This document shows, piece by piece, positions 9,095 to 20,956 of a DNA stretch of 64,000 nucleotides (within the stretch, counting starts at the first letter, position 1; every line of letters begins with the position of its first letter). Source of the stretch: Verrucomicrobiota bacterium. GTDB lineage: Bacteria; Verrucomicrobiota; Verrucomicrobiia; Limisphaerales; JAEYXS01. The position numbers and the translations under genes are program-made. The notes under the pieces were generated by a model that worked only from the letters and a program-made list of their open reading frames with translations, had not been told where the DNA came from and searched no databases. The DNA is taken from the NCBI GenBank assembly GCA_023431185.1, contig JAEYXS010000078.1:1-64000 (forward strand), given 5' to 3'.

Positions 9095-9856
9095 TTAACG
9101 GCCAGCGATGACTTTCCCGATGTGCTGTTGCAACTCGGCGTTGATGGCGTCCGAGGAGCGGTTGCCATCGATGATGGTGAAGCCGTAACTGGCCTGCAGC
9201 TTGGTGAACTGCTGGGCCATGAGCGCCTGATACTTCAGGAAGCTGTCGAACATGTCGCGCGAAAGGCCGAGGTCCATGCCGCTTTCCCAGTAATCAAGCG
9301 CATGGTTCTTGGCGAAGTTGCGTTGCACCAGTTGTTCCGGCGAGACGTTGAGATAGAATACGGCGTCCGGCTCCAGCGCGATGCCGTAGAGGTTCTTCAG
9401 CCACTTGTCGTCCATGCCGCGCACCATGTTACGCGCCATGAGCGTGTAGATGTAGCGGTCTGACAACACCATGAACCCGGCCTTGAGCGCCGGGAGGATC
9501 ACGTTCTCCAACTGGTCGGCGAAGTCCGTGGCGTAAAAGAGGCTCAGGGTGGAGCGGCTGAGGATGTTGCCCTGCTGCGCCTGTTCCAATTCCTCGCTCA
9601 CCAGCGTCGAACGTTTCAAACCGACCTGCACGGTGGCATGCCCGCAGCCTTCCAGCCATTCAACGAGCCGGTTGATCTGAGTGGAGCGGCCGGAACCGTC
9701 CGCGCCTTCCACGACGATGAGGCTGCCCGTGAGCTGCTTGAGGTCCACACGGGGGATGCCGTGACCGTAGAAGCGCTTGGCTTTGCGGGTCGGCACACGC
9801 ACCTCGCTGGAGAGATGAGCGGGGGATTTGGCGGCGGTTTTCTTCTTGGTGGCCAT
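9095..9856 (-). CDS. Thymidylate kinase-like P-loop protein with altered Walker A motif
   Basis: 253 residues, related to dTMP kinases and to the gene immediately upstream. I place the start at the ATG at 9856, two bases after the upstream TAG stop; a TTG at 9874 is an alternative that would overlap. After a basic, Lys/Ala-rich N-terminal extension of about 40 residues comes the P-loop EGADGSGRST, in which the normally invariant Walker A lysine is Arg57 (codon CGC). LSLFYATDFADQ and LSDRYIYTLMARN correspond to the substrate-lid and DRY segments. The substitution makes weak or absent catalysis likely, so a role as partner or regulator of the upstream paralogue is plausible (inference). Confidence 0.8.
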   Translation of the reverse strand: MATKKKTAAKSPAHLSSEVRVPTRKAKRFYGHGIPRVDLKQLTGSLIVVEGADGSGRSTQINRLVEWLEGCGHATVQVGLKRSTLVSEELEQAQQGNILSRSTLSLFYATDFADQLENVILPALKAGFMVLSDRYIYTLMARNMVRGMDDKWLKNLYGIALEPDAVFYLNVSPEQLVQRNFAKNHALDYWESGMDLGLSRDMFDSFLKYQALMAQQFTKLQASYGFTIIDGNRSSDAINAELQQHIGKVIAGR

Positions 9857-9858
9857 GG

Positions 9859-10542
9859 CTAGAGTTTGTTGCAAGCGTAGGCGCTCAGGTTGATCTTGGA
9901 GGCCACCAGTTGCCGCATGATCTCCTGTTGCGGCTCCACGGTCTGGTTGGCGTCGATGACCATGAAATTATACTTCGTGCTCATGGCGAGGTATTGCTCC
10001 AGCAGACGGCCCTGGAAGATGCGGAAGCTCTCATACGGGTCTGCGGAGAGTCGCATGTCCATGCCGGCCTCGAAATATTTCAGCTCTGGGCGGCCATCGA
10101 GGATACGTTGCAGCGAGGTCTCGAGGCGGGCCTTGAAGAAGAACGTGAGGTCCGGCTGGGCGGCGAAGCTATACAGGCCGCGCACCCATTCCGGGGGACA
10201 GCCGCGCACGGTATCACGGGCAAAGGCGGTGAAGGCGTAGCGGTCACACAGCACCAGATAACCGGCGCGGAGCAGGGGGACCAGTTGCCGTTCGTAGCGG
10301 TCGGCAAAGTCCGTGGCGTGGATGAGGCTGAAGGTGGTGGGCGTGAGCAGCTCGCGCTTCTTGCCCTTGCTGGTCGCGCTCTTCACTAGCACGGAGGAGT
10401 TCCACTCGCTGAAGAACACCTTGAGGCCCTGGAGTTCGAGCCAGCGCTTCAGGAGGTAGATCTGGGTGGATTTCCCCGAACCATCAATCCCTTCCACGGC
10501 AATGAGCCGGCCGGGAAAACCGAGTTCCGCGAAAGTCTTCAT
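9859..10542 (-). CDS. tmk: Thymidylate kinase (dTMP kinase-like)
   Basis: Cytoplasmic nucleoside monophosphate kinase of 227 residues, predicted to convert dTMP to dTDP. The Walker A sequence is EGIDGSGKST with Lys24 intact; TFSLIHATDFADRYE and LVLCDRYAFTAFARDTVRG match the DR-Y region that binds the nucleotide monophosphate. The usual RE-GGT segment of canonical dTMP kinases is replaced by SEWNSS, so the family is divergent and another (deoxy)nucleotide could be the substrate. It is the first gene of a four-gene operon (kinase, kinase paralogue, ROK kinase, Ppx/GppA). The 100 bases upstream separate it from the end of a cytochrome c gene on the same strand. Confidence 0.75.
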   Translation of the reverse strand: MKTFAELGFPGRLIAVEGIDGSGKSTQIYLLKRWLELQGLKVFFSEWNSSVLVKSATSKGKKRELLTPTTFSLIHATDFADRYERQLVPLLRAGYLVLCDRYAFTAFARDTVRGCPPEWVRGLYSFAAQPDLTFFFKARLETSLQRILDGRPELKYFEAGMDMRLSADPYESFRIFQGRLLEQYLAMSTKYNFMVIDANQTVEPQQEIMRQLVASKINLSAYACNKL

Positions 10543-10642
10543 CTGTCACGGGCAAACGTACCGCCGATACCGGCGAAAACAAATGTTTTTTAGTGCCTGT
10601 CCACCCGATGGAGGAGAGTTTTCACCCGATTGTAACGCAACC

Positions 10643-13114
<2,472 letters not shown>

Positions 13115-13176
13115 GCTGCCTTTGGTAGCGGAACCAAGGGATTACGGCAAGTCGTGTTTGCGCCGAACGCCTTGGC

Positions 13177-14535
13177 TCACGCCAGGATGGCTTTCACCAC
13201 ATTGCCCGCCACGTCCGTCAGCCGGAAGTCACGGCCACCATGATGAAAGGTCAGCTTCTCGTGGTTGAAGCCCAGGCAATGCATGATGGTCGCATGGAAG
13301 TCATGCACATGCACCGGGTTCTCGATGGGCTTGCGGCCGATCTCATCGCTCGCACCATGGACGATGCCGGGCTTGATGCCGCCACCGGCCAGCCACGAAG
13401 AGTAAACGCTCGCCTGATGACTGCGGCCATCTGGACTGTCCGGCGTGGGCGTGCGGCCAAATTCCGTGGTCCAGACCACCAAGGTATCCTCCAGCAGGCC
13501 GCGCGATTTCAGGTCTTTCAACAGACCGGCGACAGCCTTGTCGATGTTGCGGGCGAGCGGTTCATGGCCCTTCATATTGCCATGAGCGTCCCAGTTGTTG
13601 GAGGAGCCGACGTCGATCAACTCCACAAAACGCACGCCACGCTCGATCATCCGGCGGGCCACGAGGCATTGCCAGGCAAAGCCCTTCGTGCTGCCGCGCT
13701 CCAGACCGTAAAGATTTAACGTGGCATCCGTTTCCTTCGTGAGGTCAAGCACATCCGGCATCGCCGACTGCATGCCGAACGCCGTCTCGAAGGACTTGAT
13801 GCGGGCCGCCAGCATTGGATCACTGGCCCGGCCTTGCTGATGCTTCTGATTGATCTTTTCGAGCAGGCCCAGTTCCAGCTCTTGCACCCGGGCAGAAGGC
13901 GCGCGGCGATTCAGGTCGGGGATTGGTTCCGCTCCGGCCAGCACGCGCGTGCCCGCATGGGCGCCGGGCAGGAAGTCTGAACTCCACACCTGGCTGCCGG
14001 CGTAGGGCAGTTTGGGGGCGAGCACGACGAATGAAGGGAGGTTCTGGTTCATCGTGCCCAAGCCATAGCTCACCCATGAGCCCATGCTGGGACGGGCGAA
14101 AGTCACAGAGCCAGTATGGATGCCGAGGGTCGCCTGCGCGTGATCGTTATGATCGCCATGCAGCGAGCGGATGAGGCAGATGTCATCCATACAGTCGCGC
14201 ATGTAGGGAAAGAGATCGCTGACCTCGGTGCCGCATTTGCCGCCGCGTTTGAAATCCCAGAAGGCGGGGAGGTATTTCTTCCCGTCCGGGCTCAATTCTT
14301 TGAGGCGTGGTTTGGGATCGAAGGAATCGATATGCGAAACACCTCCGGGCATGAACAGGAAGATGACGCGCTTGGCCTTCCCGGGGAAATGCGGAGCCTT
14401 CGGGGCGAGCGGGTTCACCGTATCCTCGCCCGCTTGGGCGATGAGGGATTGCACGATGCCGGGCATCAATGCGGAACCGCAGATGAGCGAGCGGAGCGCC
14501 GCCCGACGGGACATGAATGGCTGCGTGGTAAACAT
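13177..14535 (-). CDS. DUF1501 domain protein (sulfatase-like fold), 452 aa
   Basis: Exported protein with a Tat-like leader (MSRRAALRSLICGSALMPG) and the DUF1501 domain, distantly related to alkaline phosphatase/sulfatase folds. Recognisable segments are VIFLFMPGGVSHIDSFDPKP near the start, LIRSLHGDHNDH, VRFVELIDVGSSNNWDAHG, LVVWTTEFGRTPTPD and a C-terminal HVHDFHATIMHCLGFNHEK. No reaction has been proved for the family that I know of. It starts three bases after the stop of the upstream PSCyt gene and is followed by the second PSCyt gene, so the three are surely co-transcribed, and the encoded proteins may form one periplasmic complex. Confidence 0.92.
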   Translation of the reverse strand: MFTTQPFMSRRAALRSLICGSALMPGIVQSLIAQAGEDTVNPLAPKAPHFPGKAKRVIFLFMPGGVSHIDSFDPKPRLKELSPDGKKYLPAFWDFKRGGKCGTEVSDLFPYMRDCMDDICLIRSLHGDHNDHAQATLGIHTGSVTFARPSMGSWVSYGLGTMNQNLPSFVVLAPKLPYAGSQVWSSDFLPGAHAGTRVLAGAEPIPDLNRRAPSARVQELELGLLEKINQKHQQGRASDPMLAARIKSFETAFGMQSAMPDVLDLTKETDATLNLYGLERGSTKGFAWQCLVARRMIERGVRFVELIDVGSSNNWDAHGNMKGHEPLARNIDKAVAGLLKDLKSRGLLEDTLVVWTTEFGRTPTPDSPDGRSHQASVYSSWLAGGGIKPGIVHGASDEIGRKPIENPVHVHDFHATIMHCLGFNHEKLTFHHGGRDFRLTDVAGNVVKAILA

Positions 14536-14538
14536 GAC

Positions 14539-16941
14539 TTAATCGACAAAAATAAATTCGTTGCTGCTGAACAGGACGCGCGTGTAACTGGCCCACGCCG
14601 CGTCCAGCATCTTCTCCACCGGCGTGCCGGATTCCTTGAGCGCGAGCGAAACGGCTCCAAGATACTCCTCACCCGCTTTGACCTCGTCCCTCGTGGCGGG
14701 ACGGCCGTAAGCGAGCAGGAAAGCGTTCTGGATGCGGTCGGCATCCTTTTTGCCGGAGTTCCACACGCGCTGGGCGAACTTCGCCGCCTGTTCATGCACC
14801 AGCGCATCGTTCATCTGGAACAAGGCCTGGATGGGCGTGATGCTGATAGGGCGGGCGCCGGTGGAAGCGTTCGGGTCCGCGCCATCCCAAGTCTCGAAGA
14901 AGGGATGCTTCCGGATGCGTTGCTGCATCATGTACACGCTGCGCTTGGTGGTCGGATAACTGTCCACGAACGGCGTGTGCTGCGTGTAGCTCCACTTCGT
15001 GCGCGGCGGGAAAGGATGTTCACCACCGGGGGTGCGGTCCAAGCTTTCACCCAGCACTAACAAAGTGTCGCGGATCTCTTCCGCAGAAAGACGACGGCGG
15101 TCGAAGCGCCAAAGGTAGTCATTGGCCACGTCCTTGGCCGCATCCGCTGCATCGTCCTCACTGCTCATCTGGTAGGTGCTGGAGAGCATGATGAGGCGGT
15201 GCATCGCCTTCAGGCTCCAGCCGCTTTGGATGAACCGGGTGGTGAGATAATCCAGCAACTCCGGATGCGTGGGCGCTTTGCCGCGTTTGCCGAAGTCATT
15301 GGGCGTCTGCGACAGCCCTTTGCCGAAATGCCAGAGCCAGATGCGGTTCGCCATCACGCGATGCGTGAGCGGGTTGGCCGGGTCCACGATCCACTCCGCC
15401 AGTTCCTTCCGGCCGCTGCCCTTTTCTTCCTTGGGCAATTGCTTGCCGCCCAGCACCTGGAGGAAACCGCGCGGCACCACGTCGCCCAACCGCCCGGGTT
15501 CGCCCTTGATCATCAGCTTGGTATCGGCCGCAAAACCTTCCTGCACGCCGTAGGCCAGCTCCACCTTGGGCGGATTGGCTTTCAACTCATCGCGTTCCTT
15601 GCGGATATCGGCCATGCGAGCCCGTATCTTCGCCACATCATTCGTCGCGGCACGGGTGCCACGGGTGAGCGCCGAGAGTTTGTTATACTCCGCGTCCAGA
15701 TCATTGAGCTTCACCTCGTAGGCTTTCCACTCGGCCTTTTGCTCCGGTGTGCCGAGCGGGATGTAATCGCGCGGATTCGGGACCACCTCAACTCCCGGGA
15801 AGGTGTAGGTGCTGCTCTTCAAGATGCCGTAGAGCGCGAAATAATCCTTGGCAGTGACGGCATCATACTTGTGATCGTGGCACCGGGCGCAACTGAGCGT
15901 GAGCCCCATCAAACCTTTGCCAAGGTTGTCGATGCTGTCATCCAGCGTCAGATAAAACTCGTTCGTCTGCGAGGCGAACCGGCGCGACATGCCGAGATAG
16001 CCGGTGGCGATGATATTGCGATTCTGCTCCTCGATGGATTTCGCCTGCAACAAGTCACCGGCGATCTGCTCGCGCAGGAATTGGTCGTAGGGCTTGTCCG
16101 TGTTGATGGCATCAATGACCCAGTTGCGATACTTGTAAGCGGGCGGCACCGGGAAATCGGAATTGCACCCGGCGGTATCCGCATAGCGCACGACATCCAG
16201 CCAGTGACGGCCCCAACGCTCACCATAGGCGGGCGAGGCCAGCAAGCGCTCGATCAGACGTTCGAACGCCTTGGAGGATTTATCTTTCTCGAACGCTTCA
16301 ATCTCTTCCGGGGTCGGCGGCAGACCGGTGAGATCAAAGGTGGCCCGACGGATAAGCGTGCGCTTGTCCGCCGGCTTGGCCGGGGTGAGACCTTTTTCTT
16401 CGAGCTTCGCGAGGATGAAGTTATCCACGGGCGTCTGCACCCAGCGCGAATTCTTCACCTTGGGTGGAGCCGGGTTCTTCACCGGTTGATAGGACCAGAA
16501 CTGGCGTTCCTCCTCGAAATTGAAGGGCCCGACATGCGCGGCACTTGCGCCCCCCGAACGCGGATCGGGCGCACCGAGTTTCACCCATTGCTCGAAAGCC
16601 TTGATGGTCGCATCCGGGATCGGCCCTTTCTTGGGCGGCATCTGGGTGGCTTCGTCATGGTAGCGGATGGCCTTGATGAGCGCACTGGCATCCGGTTTGC
16701 CGGGCACGATCGCCGGACCGGAATCGCCCCCCTTTACCCAACCCTGTTTGGAGTCGAGCAACAGGCCGCCCTTGGCTTTGCCGCCTTGCGCGCTGTGACA
16801 CTCGTAGCAATGCTCCACTAAAGCCGGGCGGATGCTTTTCTCAAACAATTCCAGGCCATCCACCGGGGCTGCCGCTTGCGCCAGACCGGCCGCAGTCAGC
16901 ACCGCACCAAGAACCACCACATATTTCTTTAAAACTCGCAT
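14539..16941 (-). CDS. PSCyt1/PSCyt2/PSD1 cytochrome c protein, 800 aa
   Basis: First gene of the minus-strand PSCyt-DUF1501-PSCyt operon and a paralogue of the 823-residue protein downstream. Signal peptide at about residues 1-23 (VVVLGAVLTAAGLAQA). The PSCyt1 heme site is CYECH (Cys45, Cys48, His49); PSCyt2 includes YGERWGRHWLDVVRYADT and CARCHDHKYD; PSD1 includes NRIWLWHFGKGLSQTPNDFG and ends SSNEFIFVD, as the paralogue ends RLNEFLYVD. The inter-domain helical segment is shorter and different. Function is unknown beyond periplasmic electron transfer inferred from the heme motifs. The upstream 267 bases to the divergent hemerythrin gene must hold both promoters; none could be assigned. Confidence 0.92.
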   Translation of the reverse strand: MRVLKKYVVVLGAVLTAAGLAQAAAPVDGLELFEKSIRPALVEHCYECHSAQGGKAKGGLLLDSKQGWVKGGDSGPAIVPGKPDASALIKAIRYHDEATQMPPKKGPIPDATIKAFEQWVKLGAPDPRSGGASAAHVGPFNFEEERQFWSYQPVKNPAPPKVKNSRWVQTPVDNFILAKLEEKGLTPAKPADKRTLIRRATFDLTGLPPTPEEIEAFEKDKSSKAFERLIERLLASPAYGERWGRHWLDVVRYADTAGCNSDFPVPPAYKYRNWVIDAINTDKPYDQFLREQIAGDLLQAKSIEEQNRNIIATGYLGMSRRFASQTNEFYLTLDDSIDNLGKGLMGLTLSCARCHDHKYDAVTAKDYFALYGILKSSTYTFPGVEVVPNPRDYIPLGTPEQKAEWKAYEVKLNDLDAEYNKLSALTRGTRAATNDVAKIRARMADIRKERDELKANPPKVELAYGVQEGFAADTKLMIKGEPGRLGDVVPRGFLQVLGGKQLPKEEKGSGRKELAEWIVDPANPLTHRVMANRIWLWHFGKGLSQTPNDFGKRGKAPTHPELLDYLTTRFIQSGWSLKAMHRLIMLSSTYQMSSEDDAADAAKDVANDYLWRFDRRRLSAEEIRDTLLVLGESLDRTPGGEHPFPPRTKWSYTQHTPFVDSYPTTKRSVYMMQQRIRKHPFFETWDGADPNASTGARPISITPIQALFQMNDALVHEQAAKFAQRVWNSGKKDADRIQNAFLLAYGRPATRDEVKAGEEYLGAVSLALKESGTPVEKMLDAAWASYTRVLFSSNEFIFVD

Positions 16942-17208
16942 GTTACGTCACCTAGACCTGACGGCTCCAATCGGGCCGGGATTCAACTTTTCTCTGCTGC
17001 ATTTCTGCCCACTAAGATAACCCATTTCTGGTGCCGGGCGAAACGGTATTGCATGCTCTGCGGCACTTTGAGTGAATAGCCAGTAACCCCGGGCAGTCAG
17101 CTTACGTCAGAACCATTGACACCCGGTAACAAATTGCGCGAATGATTGAACAAATCCGGGCGGGTCAGACTCTTACGGATTAGTTAGTTTTCGCGGATTG
17201 AGCGGGCT

Positions 17209-17652
17209 ATGAAAATTACTGAAGCACTTCTCGCCGAGCATGTGGTCTTCCACAGTGTCTTCGATCACATCGAACGCGTGGCTCCGCACCTCGGGACCCT
17301 TGCGGAGATCAAGGTGCTGGCCAGCACGCTGGCCGCCTTGCTTGAGCATCATGGTGAGGCCGAGGACAAGTTGCTGATGGAGCCGCTGGAGCATCATCTG
17401 GATCACCTGGGCCACCGCGACTCCTTCCATCACGAGCACGAAGTCATCGACGGCTTCCTGATCCAACTCCAGAACATGCCCGACTTGGCCTCGGCCCGCA
17501 GTTTGCTGCTAAAGACCGTCCAGATTTCCCGGCATCATTTCGACAAGGAAGAACGCCTTATCTTCCCCATGGCCGAACAGAACCTGAGCCAGAAGACGCT
17601 CCAGGACCTGGGTCAGCAATGGGAGAAACAACGGCAGGTGGCTTCGGCTTAA
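17209..17652 (+). CDS. Hemerythrin domain protein
   Basis: Single-domain four-helix protein of 147 residues expected to bind a non-heme diiron site and so sense or store O2, NO or iron. Candidate ligands are visible in the right order: His11/His15, His48 with Glu52 (HGEAE), His74/His77 (HHEHE) and His110 with Glu115 (HFDKEERLIFP). No signal peptide or extra domain is present, so it is cytoplasmic and self-standing. It is divergent from the cytochrome c operon and convergent with the hybrid kinase gene. A link to the neighbouring periplasmic cytochromes is only positional. Confidence 0.88.
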   Translation: MKITEALLAEHVVFHSVFDHIERVAPHLGTLAEIKVLASTLAALLEHHGEAEDKLLMEPLEHHLDHLGHRDSFHHEHEVIDGFLIQLQNMPDLASARSLLLKTVQISRHHFDKEERLIFPMAEQNLSQKTLQDLGQQWEKQRQVASA

Positions 17653-17698
17653 GCCATCGGTTGCCAGGCTTCAAAGTCTGTCCACCTGTTTAACTAGC

Positions 17699-20600
17699 TT
17701 AACTAGCCGGGTTCTCCAATATCCCCCGCAATTTCGTCTGCAGCTCATCCCGCTTGAACGGCTTCTGGATGAAGCCGGACAGCCCTTTGCCGGTGAAGCG
17801 GTTGATGGCGTCCTGCTCATTGAAGCCGCTCATCAGCAGCACTCGGACACTGGGCTTGAGCTTGCGCAATTCACGGAAGGCCTGCTCGCCGTCCATGTGC
17901 GGCATGGTCAGGTCCATGAGCACGAGGGTTATGGCCTGCTCGTGAGCCTTGAATTTTTCGATGGCATCACGGCCATCGTGGGCGAGAAGGGTCTTGAAGC
18001 CAAATGATTCCAGCAGCCGGGCGCTGACAGCACGCACGGTCTCCTCGTCGTCCACCACCAGCACAGTGCCCTGACTGGACCAGCCAGCCGCTTGCTGGCC
18101 GCGGAAATCCAGCGGTGCGACCGGACCTTCGGCGCAGGGCAGGAGCAGTTTGAACGTGGAGCCGCGGCCTTCCTCGCTATAGACCTTGAGCGCGCCTTTG
18201 TGCGAGCGGACGATGCCGAGCACGGCGGCCAAACCAAGCCCGCGGCCGGTGAATTTGGTGGTGAAGAAGGGATCGAAGATGCGGGCCAGCGTTTCCTTGC
18301 TCATGCCCGTGCCATTGTCACTGACCTCGATGAACACGTAATCGCCCTCCGCCAGATCCGGGGCCAGATGGGTGCCGCTGAGGTAAGCTTTGTCCGCGCG
18401 CATGATGCCAGTGCTGAGACAGATGACGCCGCTGCGCTCGCCGATGGCATCCGAGGCGTTGATCACCAGATTCATGAGGATCTGGCGGATCTGGGTGGCA
18501 TCCCCGGCGACCGGCGGCAGCCCATGCGTCAACTGGAAGCGCAACACCGCTTTCTTGCTGATAGAGAGCTGGAGCAGGCTGGTGATCTCTTCCACGAGGA
18601 CGGTGACATCCAGGTTTTGTACGATGAAGCGTCCCTTGCCCGCGTAGGCCAGCATCTGGCGGCAGAGCTCGGCGGCGCGTTGGGAGGATTTTTCCACCTG
18701 GTCGAGATGTTCGAAGAGGATGGGGTTGCCCGGGAACTCAAGCTTGGCGAGGCTGGCATGGCCGAGGATGCCGGTGAGCAGGTTGTTGAAATCGTGCGCG
18801 ATGCCGCCGGCCAGCACGCCCAAGCTTTCCAGTTTTTGGGTCTCTTGGATCTTTTGTTCGAATTTGGCCTGTTCCGCCTCGGCGGCTTTTTCTTTGGTGA
18901 TGTCGCGGCTGATGCCGACGAGGCCGATGATCTCCCCGGCGGCATTGCGCAAGGGCACCTTGGAGGTGAGGAACCAGCCATGACCACCTTCGGGCAGGCT
19001 GTAAGGTTCCTCACGATTGATGATGGGGGTGCCGGCGGCGATGACGCTCAGATCGTCCTGATGATAGATCTCGGCCATTTCCTTGGGGAAATAATCAAAC
19101 ACGGTCTTGCCCAATACCTCCTCGGTGGAGTTGAGGCCGATGAGTTTGCGGTTGGCCTCATTGGTCGTGAGAAAGCGCCCGTCCTTGTCCTTGACGTAGA
19201 TCGGATCGGGCAGGGTATCGATGAGCGTCCGCAGCAACTGACGCTCCTCGATCAGCGCCTGTTTGGCGCGTTGCCGTTCGGTGATGTCGATGCTGAGGCC
19301 GATGACGCCGATGAGCGTGCCGTCATCTGCTTTCAGTGGTGCCCCATAAACTTGGACCGGCAGCCGCGTGCCATCTGGACGCCGGTATTCAATCTCATAG
19401 GAGGAGGAGATGCCGTGGGCCCTTTCCTCCAGATGGGCAGGCAGCTCCCGGTGGTATTCGGGGGCTACGAAATCACGGATGTTCTTGCCTTCCACTGCCG
19501 TCTGGGTGTCCAGACCGAGCATCTGGCGCAGGACAGGATTGAGGTAGCGGATATGCTGGCCGTCCGGCTCCAGTTGCCAGACGCCGACGGGAGCCCGCTC
19601 CACCAGCGAGCGAAAACGGGTTTCACTTTCGCGCAAGGCGGTCTCGGCGGTCTGGCGTTCCCGGTTCTCGCGGGCCAGTTTTTCATTGGCCTCCTGCAGT
19701 TCGGCGGTACGCTCGTTGACTTGTCGCTCGATGGTGGTTGCGCGACGGCTGACCGTCAGGATGAGCGAGATGATCAGCGACGTGATGAGCGTGCCGCCAA
19801 GGGCGATCGCAGGGACTTTCGAGGGGCCGGTGGAAGCCAGCCACTCGGGAACCGGGCGGAAATAAAAGACCAGATTCCGTTCGCCCATGCGCAAGTCCCG
19901 CTTGCTGCTGAGACCCGCGCGCATTTCATCCGGAGTGGGGACAGGCACTGCGCTTTTCCGCATCCGGGAGGGGTGAAAGTAAAGGAACTGGCGGTCGGCG
20001 GGCGCGGATTCATCCATGATGAGGACATCAACACCCCCGGCGTCCACCTGGCTCAAGATGCCTTCGATCAGGTTCCCAAGCCGGAACACGATCTGGACGT
20101 AGCCCAGAAGCAATTCCTGTCTTTGTTCTACGGTGCGCGGTTTGAGGCTGCCGCGATAGACCGGGGCGAGGGAGATGATGCCCTCTTGATCGCCCATCTC
20201 CTGGATGAGCCGGAACTTGGGCGTCAGCAGGGTGTCGGCGATGTCCCGGGCCTGGTCCAACGTGTTTTTGGTGGGGCCAAAAGTAAGGTCAAATCCATGG
20301 GCGGCTTCATTGCCTTGCATGGGCGAGGTGTAGAGGATCGGGAAGTGGTCGGGAGCGGAAGGAGACGGGACGCGACCGCCCCCGGGGGCGGGGACGATGA
20401 AGGCAAAGTTTGTATGGCCGGCCTGACGCATGGCCAGCTCAACCGCGCGGCGTTCACTTTCAGGCACGCGTTTAACCCATTGCAGAGCTTGTACCGGCGG
20501 GTGACGCCGGAGGGCGTTGCGGGCGACTTCATGGAACTCGACCTCGGTTAGCTCGGGATTGTAAGTCAGCAGATTGCGCAAAGAAAAGAGCAACTCCTCG

Positions 20601-20863
20601 TAATTCACCCCGGCTGATTGAAATAGATTGATACGCGTCTCGACAATGCGGTTGAAGCGGATGCGCCGTTGCTCTTTCTCTGCCTGGCTGACCAGGAGGC
20701 AGGCGGTGACGGTGAAGGCGGCACCGAGCAGAAAAATGAGCAGGACCGACGCGAACTCCCTCTTGCGCGGTCGATGTTTGCCGGTCTTGCTGGACTGCTG
20801 GTATGGCACGCGCGGGCAGGCTAGTTCATTCAATCTCTGGGGTAAACCATGCAGTTTGCCCAT
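17699..20863 (-). CDS. CHASE-PAS-PAS hybrid sensor histidine kinase with receiver
   Basis: Inner-membrane signalling protein of 1054 residues. A first transmembrane helix (about 38-59) is followed by an extracytoplasmic CHASE-like sensor (about 80-290), a second helix (about 350-370), a coiled coil, PAS domains at about 415-535 and 545-665, a HisKA domain with phospho-acceptor His690 in GGIAHDFNNLL, an HATPase with N and G boxes (LVINASDAI, DNGTGMSKE, GRGLGLAAVLG), and a C-terminal receiver with Asp984 (LMDLTMPHMDG). It could therefore pass phosphate to an unseen phosphotransfer protein. The end of the gene carries a 9-base tandem duplication (GCTAGTTAA), giving a second in-frame stop three codons later. 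No partner regulator is adjacent. Confidence 0.92.
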   Translation of the reverse strand: MGKLHGLPQRLNELACPRVPYQQSSKTGKHRPRKREFASVLLIFLLGAAFTVTACLLVSQAEKEQRRIRFNRIVETRINLFQSAGVNYEELLFSLRNLLTYNPELTEVEFHEVARNALRRHPPVQALQWVKRVPESERRAVELAMRQAGHTNFAFIVPAPGGGRVPSPSAPDHFPILYTSPMQGNEAAHGFDLTFGPTKNTLDQARDIADTLLTPKFRLIQEMGDQEGIISLAPVYRGSLKPRTVEQRQELLLGYVQIVFRLGNLIEGILSQVDAGGVDVLIMDESAPADRQFLYFHPSRMRKSAVPVPTPDEMRAGLSSKRDLRMGERNLVFYFRPVPEWLASTGPSKVPAIALGGTLITSLIISLILTVSRRATTIERQVNERTAELQEANEKLARENRERQTAETALRESETRFRSLVERAPVGVWQLEPDGQHIRYLNPVLRQMLGLDTQTAVEGKNIRDFVAPEYHRELPAHLEERAHGISSSYEIEYRRPDGTRLPVQVYGAPLKADDGTLIGVIGLSIDITERQRAKQALIEERQLLRTLIDTLPDPIYVKDKDGRFLTTNEANRKLIGLNSTEEVLGKTVFDYFPKEMAEIYHQDDLSVIAAGTPIINREEPYSLPEGGHGWFLTSKVPLRNAAGEIIGLVGISRDITKEKAAEAEQAKFEQKIQETQKLESLGVLAGGIAHDFNNLLTGILGHASLAKLEFPGNPILFEHLDQVEKSSQRAAELCRQMLAYAGKGRFIVQNLDVTVLVEEITSLLQLSISKKAVLRFQLTHGLPPVAGDATQIRQILMNLVINASDAIGERSGVICLSTGIMRADKAYLSGTHLAPDLAEGDYVFIEVSDNGTGMSKETLARIFDPFFTTKFTGRGLGLAAVLGIVRSHKGALKVYSEEGRGSTFKLLLPCAEGPVAPLDFRGQQAAGWSSQGTVLVVDDEETVRAVSARLLESFGFKTLLAHDGRDAIEKFKAHEQAITLVLMDLTMPHMDGEQAFRELRKLKPSVRVLLMSGFNEQDAINRFTGKGLSGFIQKPFKRDELQTKLRGILENPAS

Positions 20864-20956
20864 TTTTTTGCCGCAATTCCGGTCAGCGGGTGCAAGGCGA
20901 CCGGCTCATGCCACTCCCGGCTTGTTACCGGGAAAAAGCTTCAGTAGTCTGCGCCC

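Noticed and set aside
15199..16821. A 540-codon open frame antisense to the 800-residue PSCyt gene.
   Set aside because: Codon-bias shadow of the sense gene with its two CxxCH motifs and PSD1 segments.
18092..20551. An 819-codon open frame antisense to the hybrid histidine kinase.
   Set aside because: The sense protein shows complete CHASE, PAS, kinase and receiver motifs; the antisense frame has no recognisable fold or start context.
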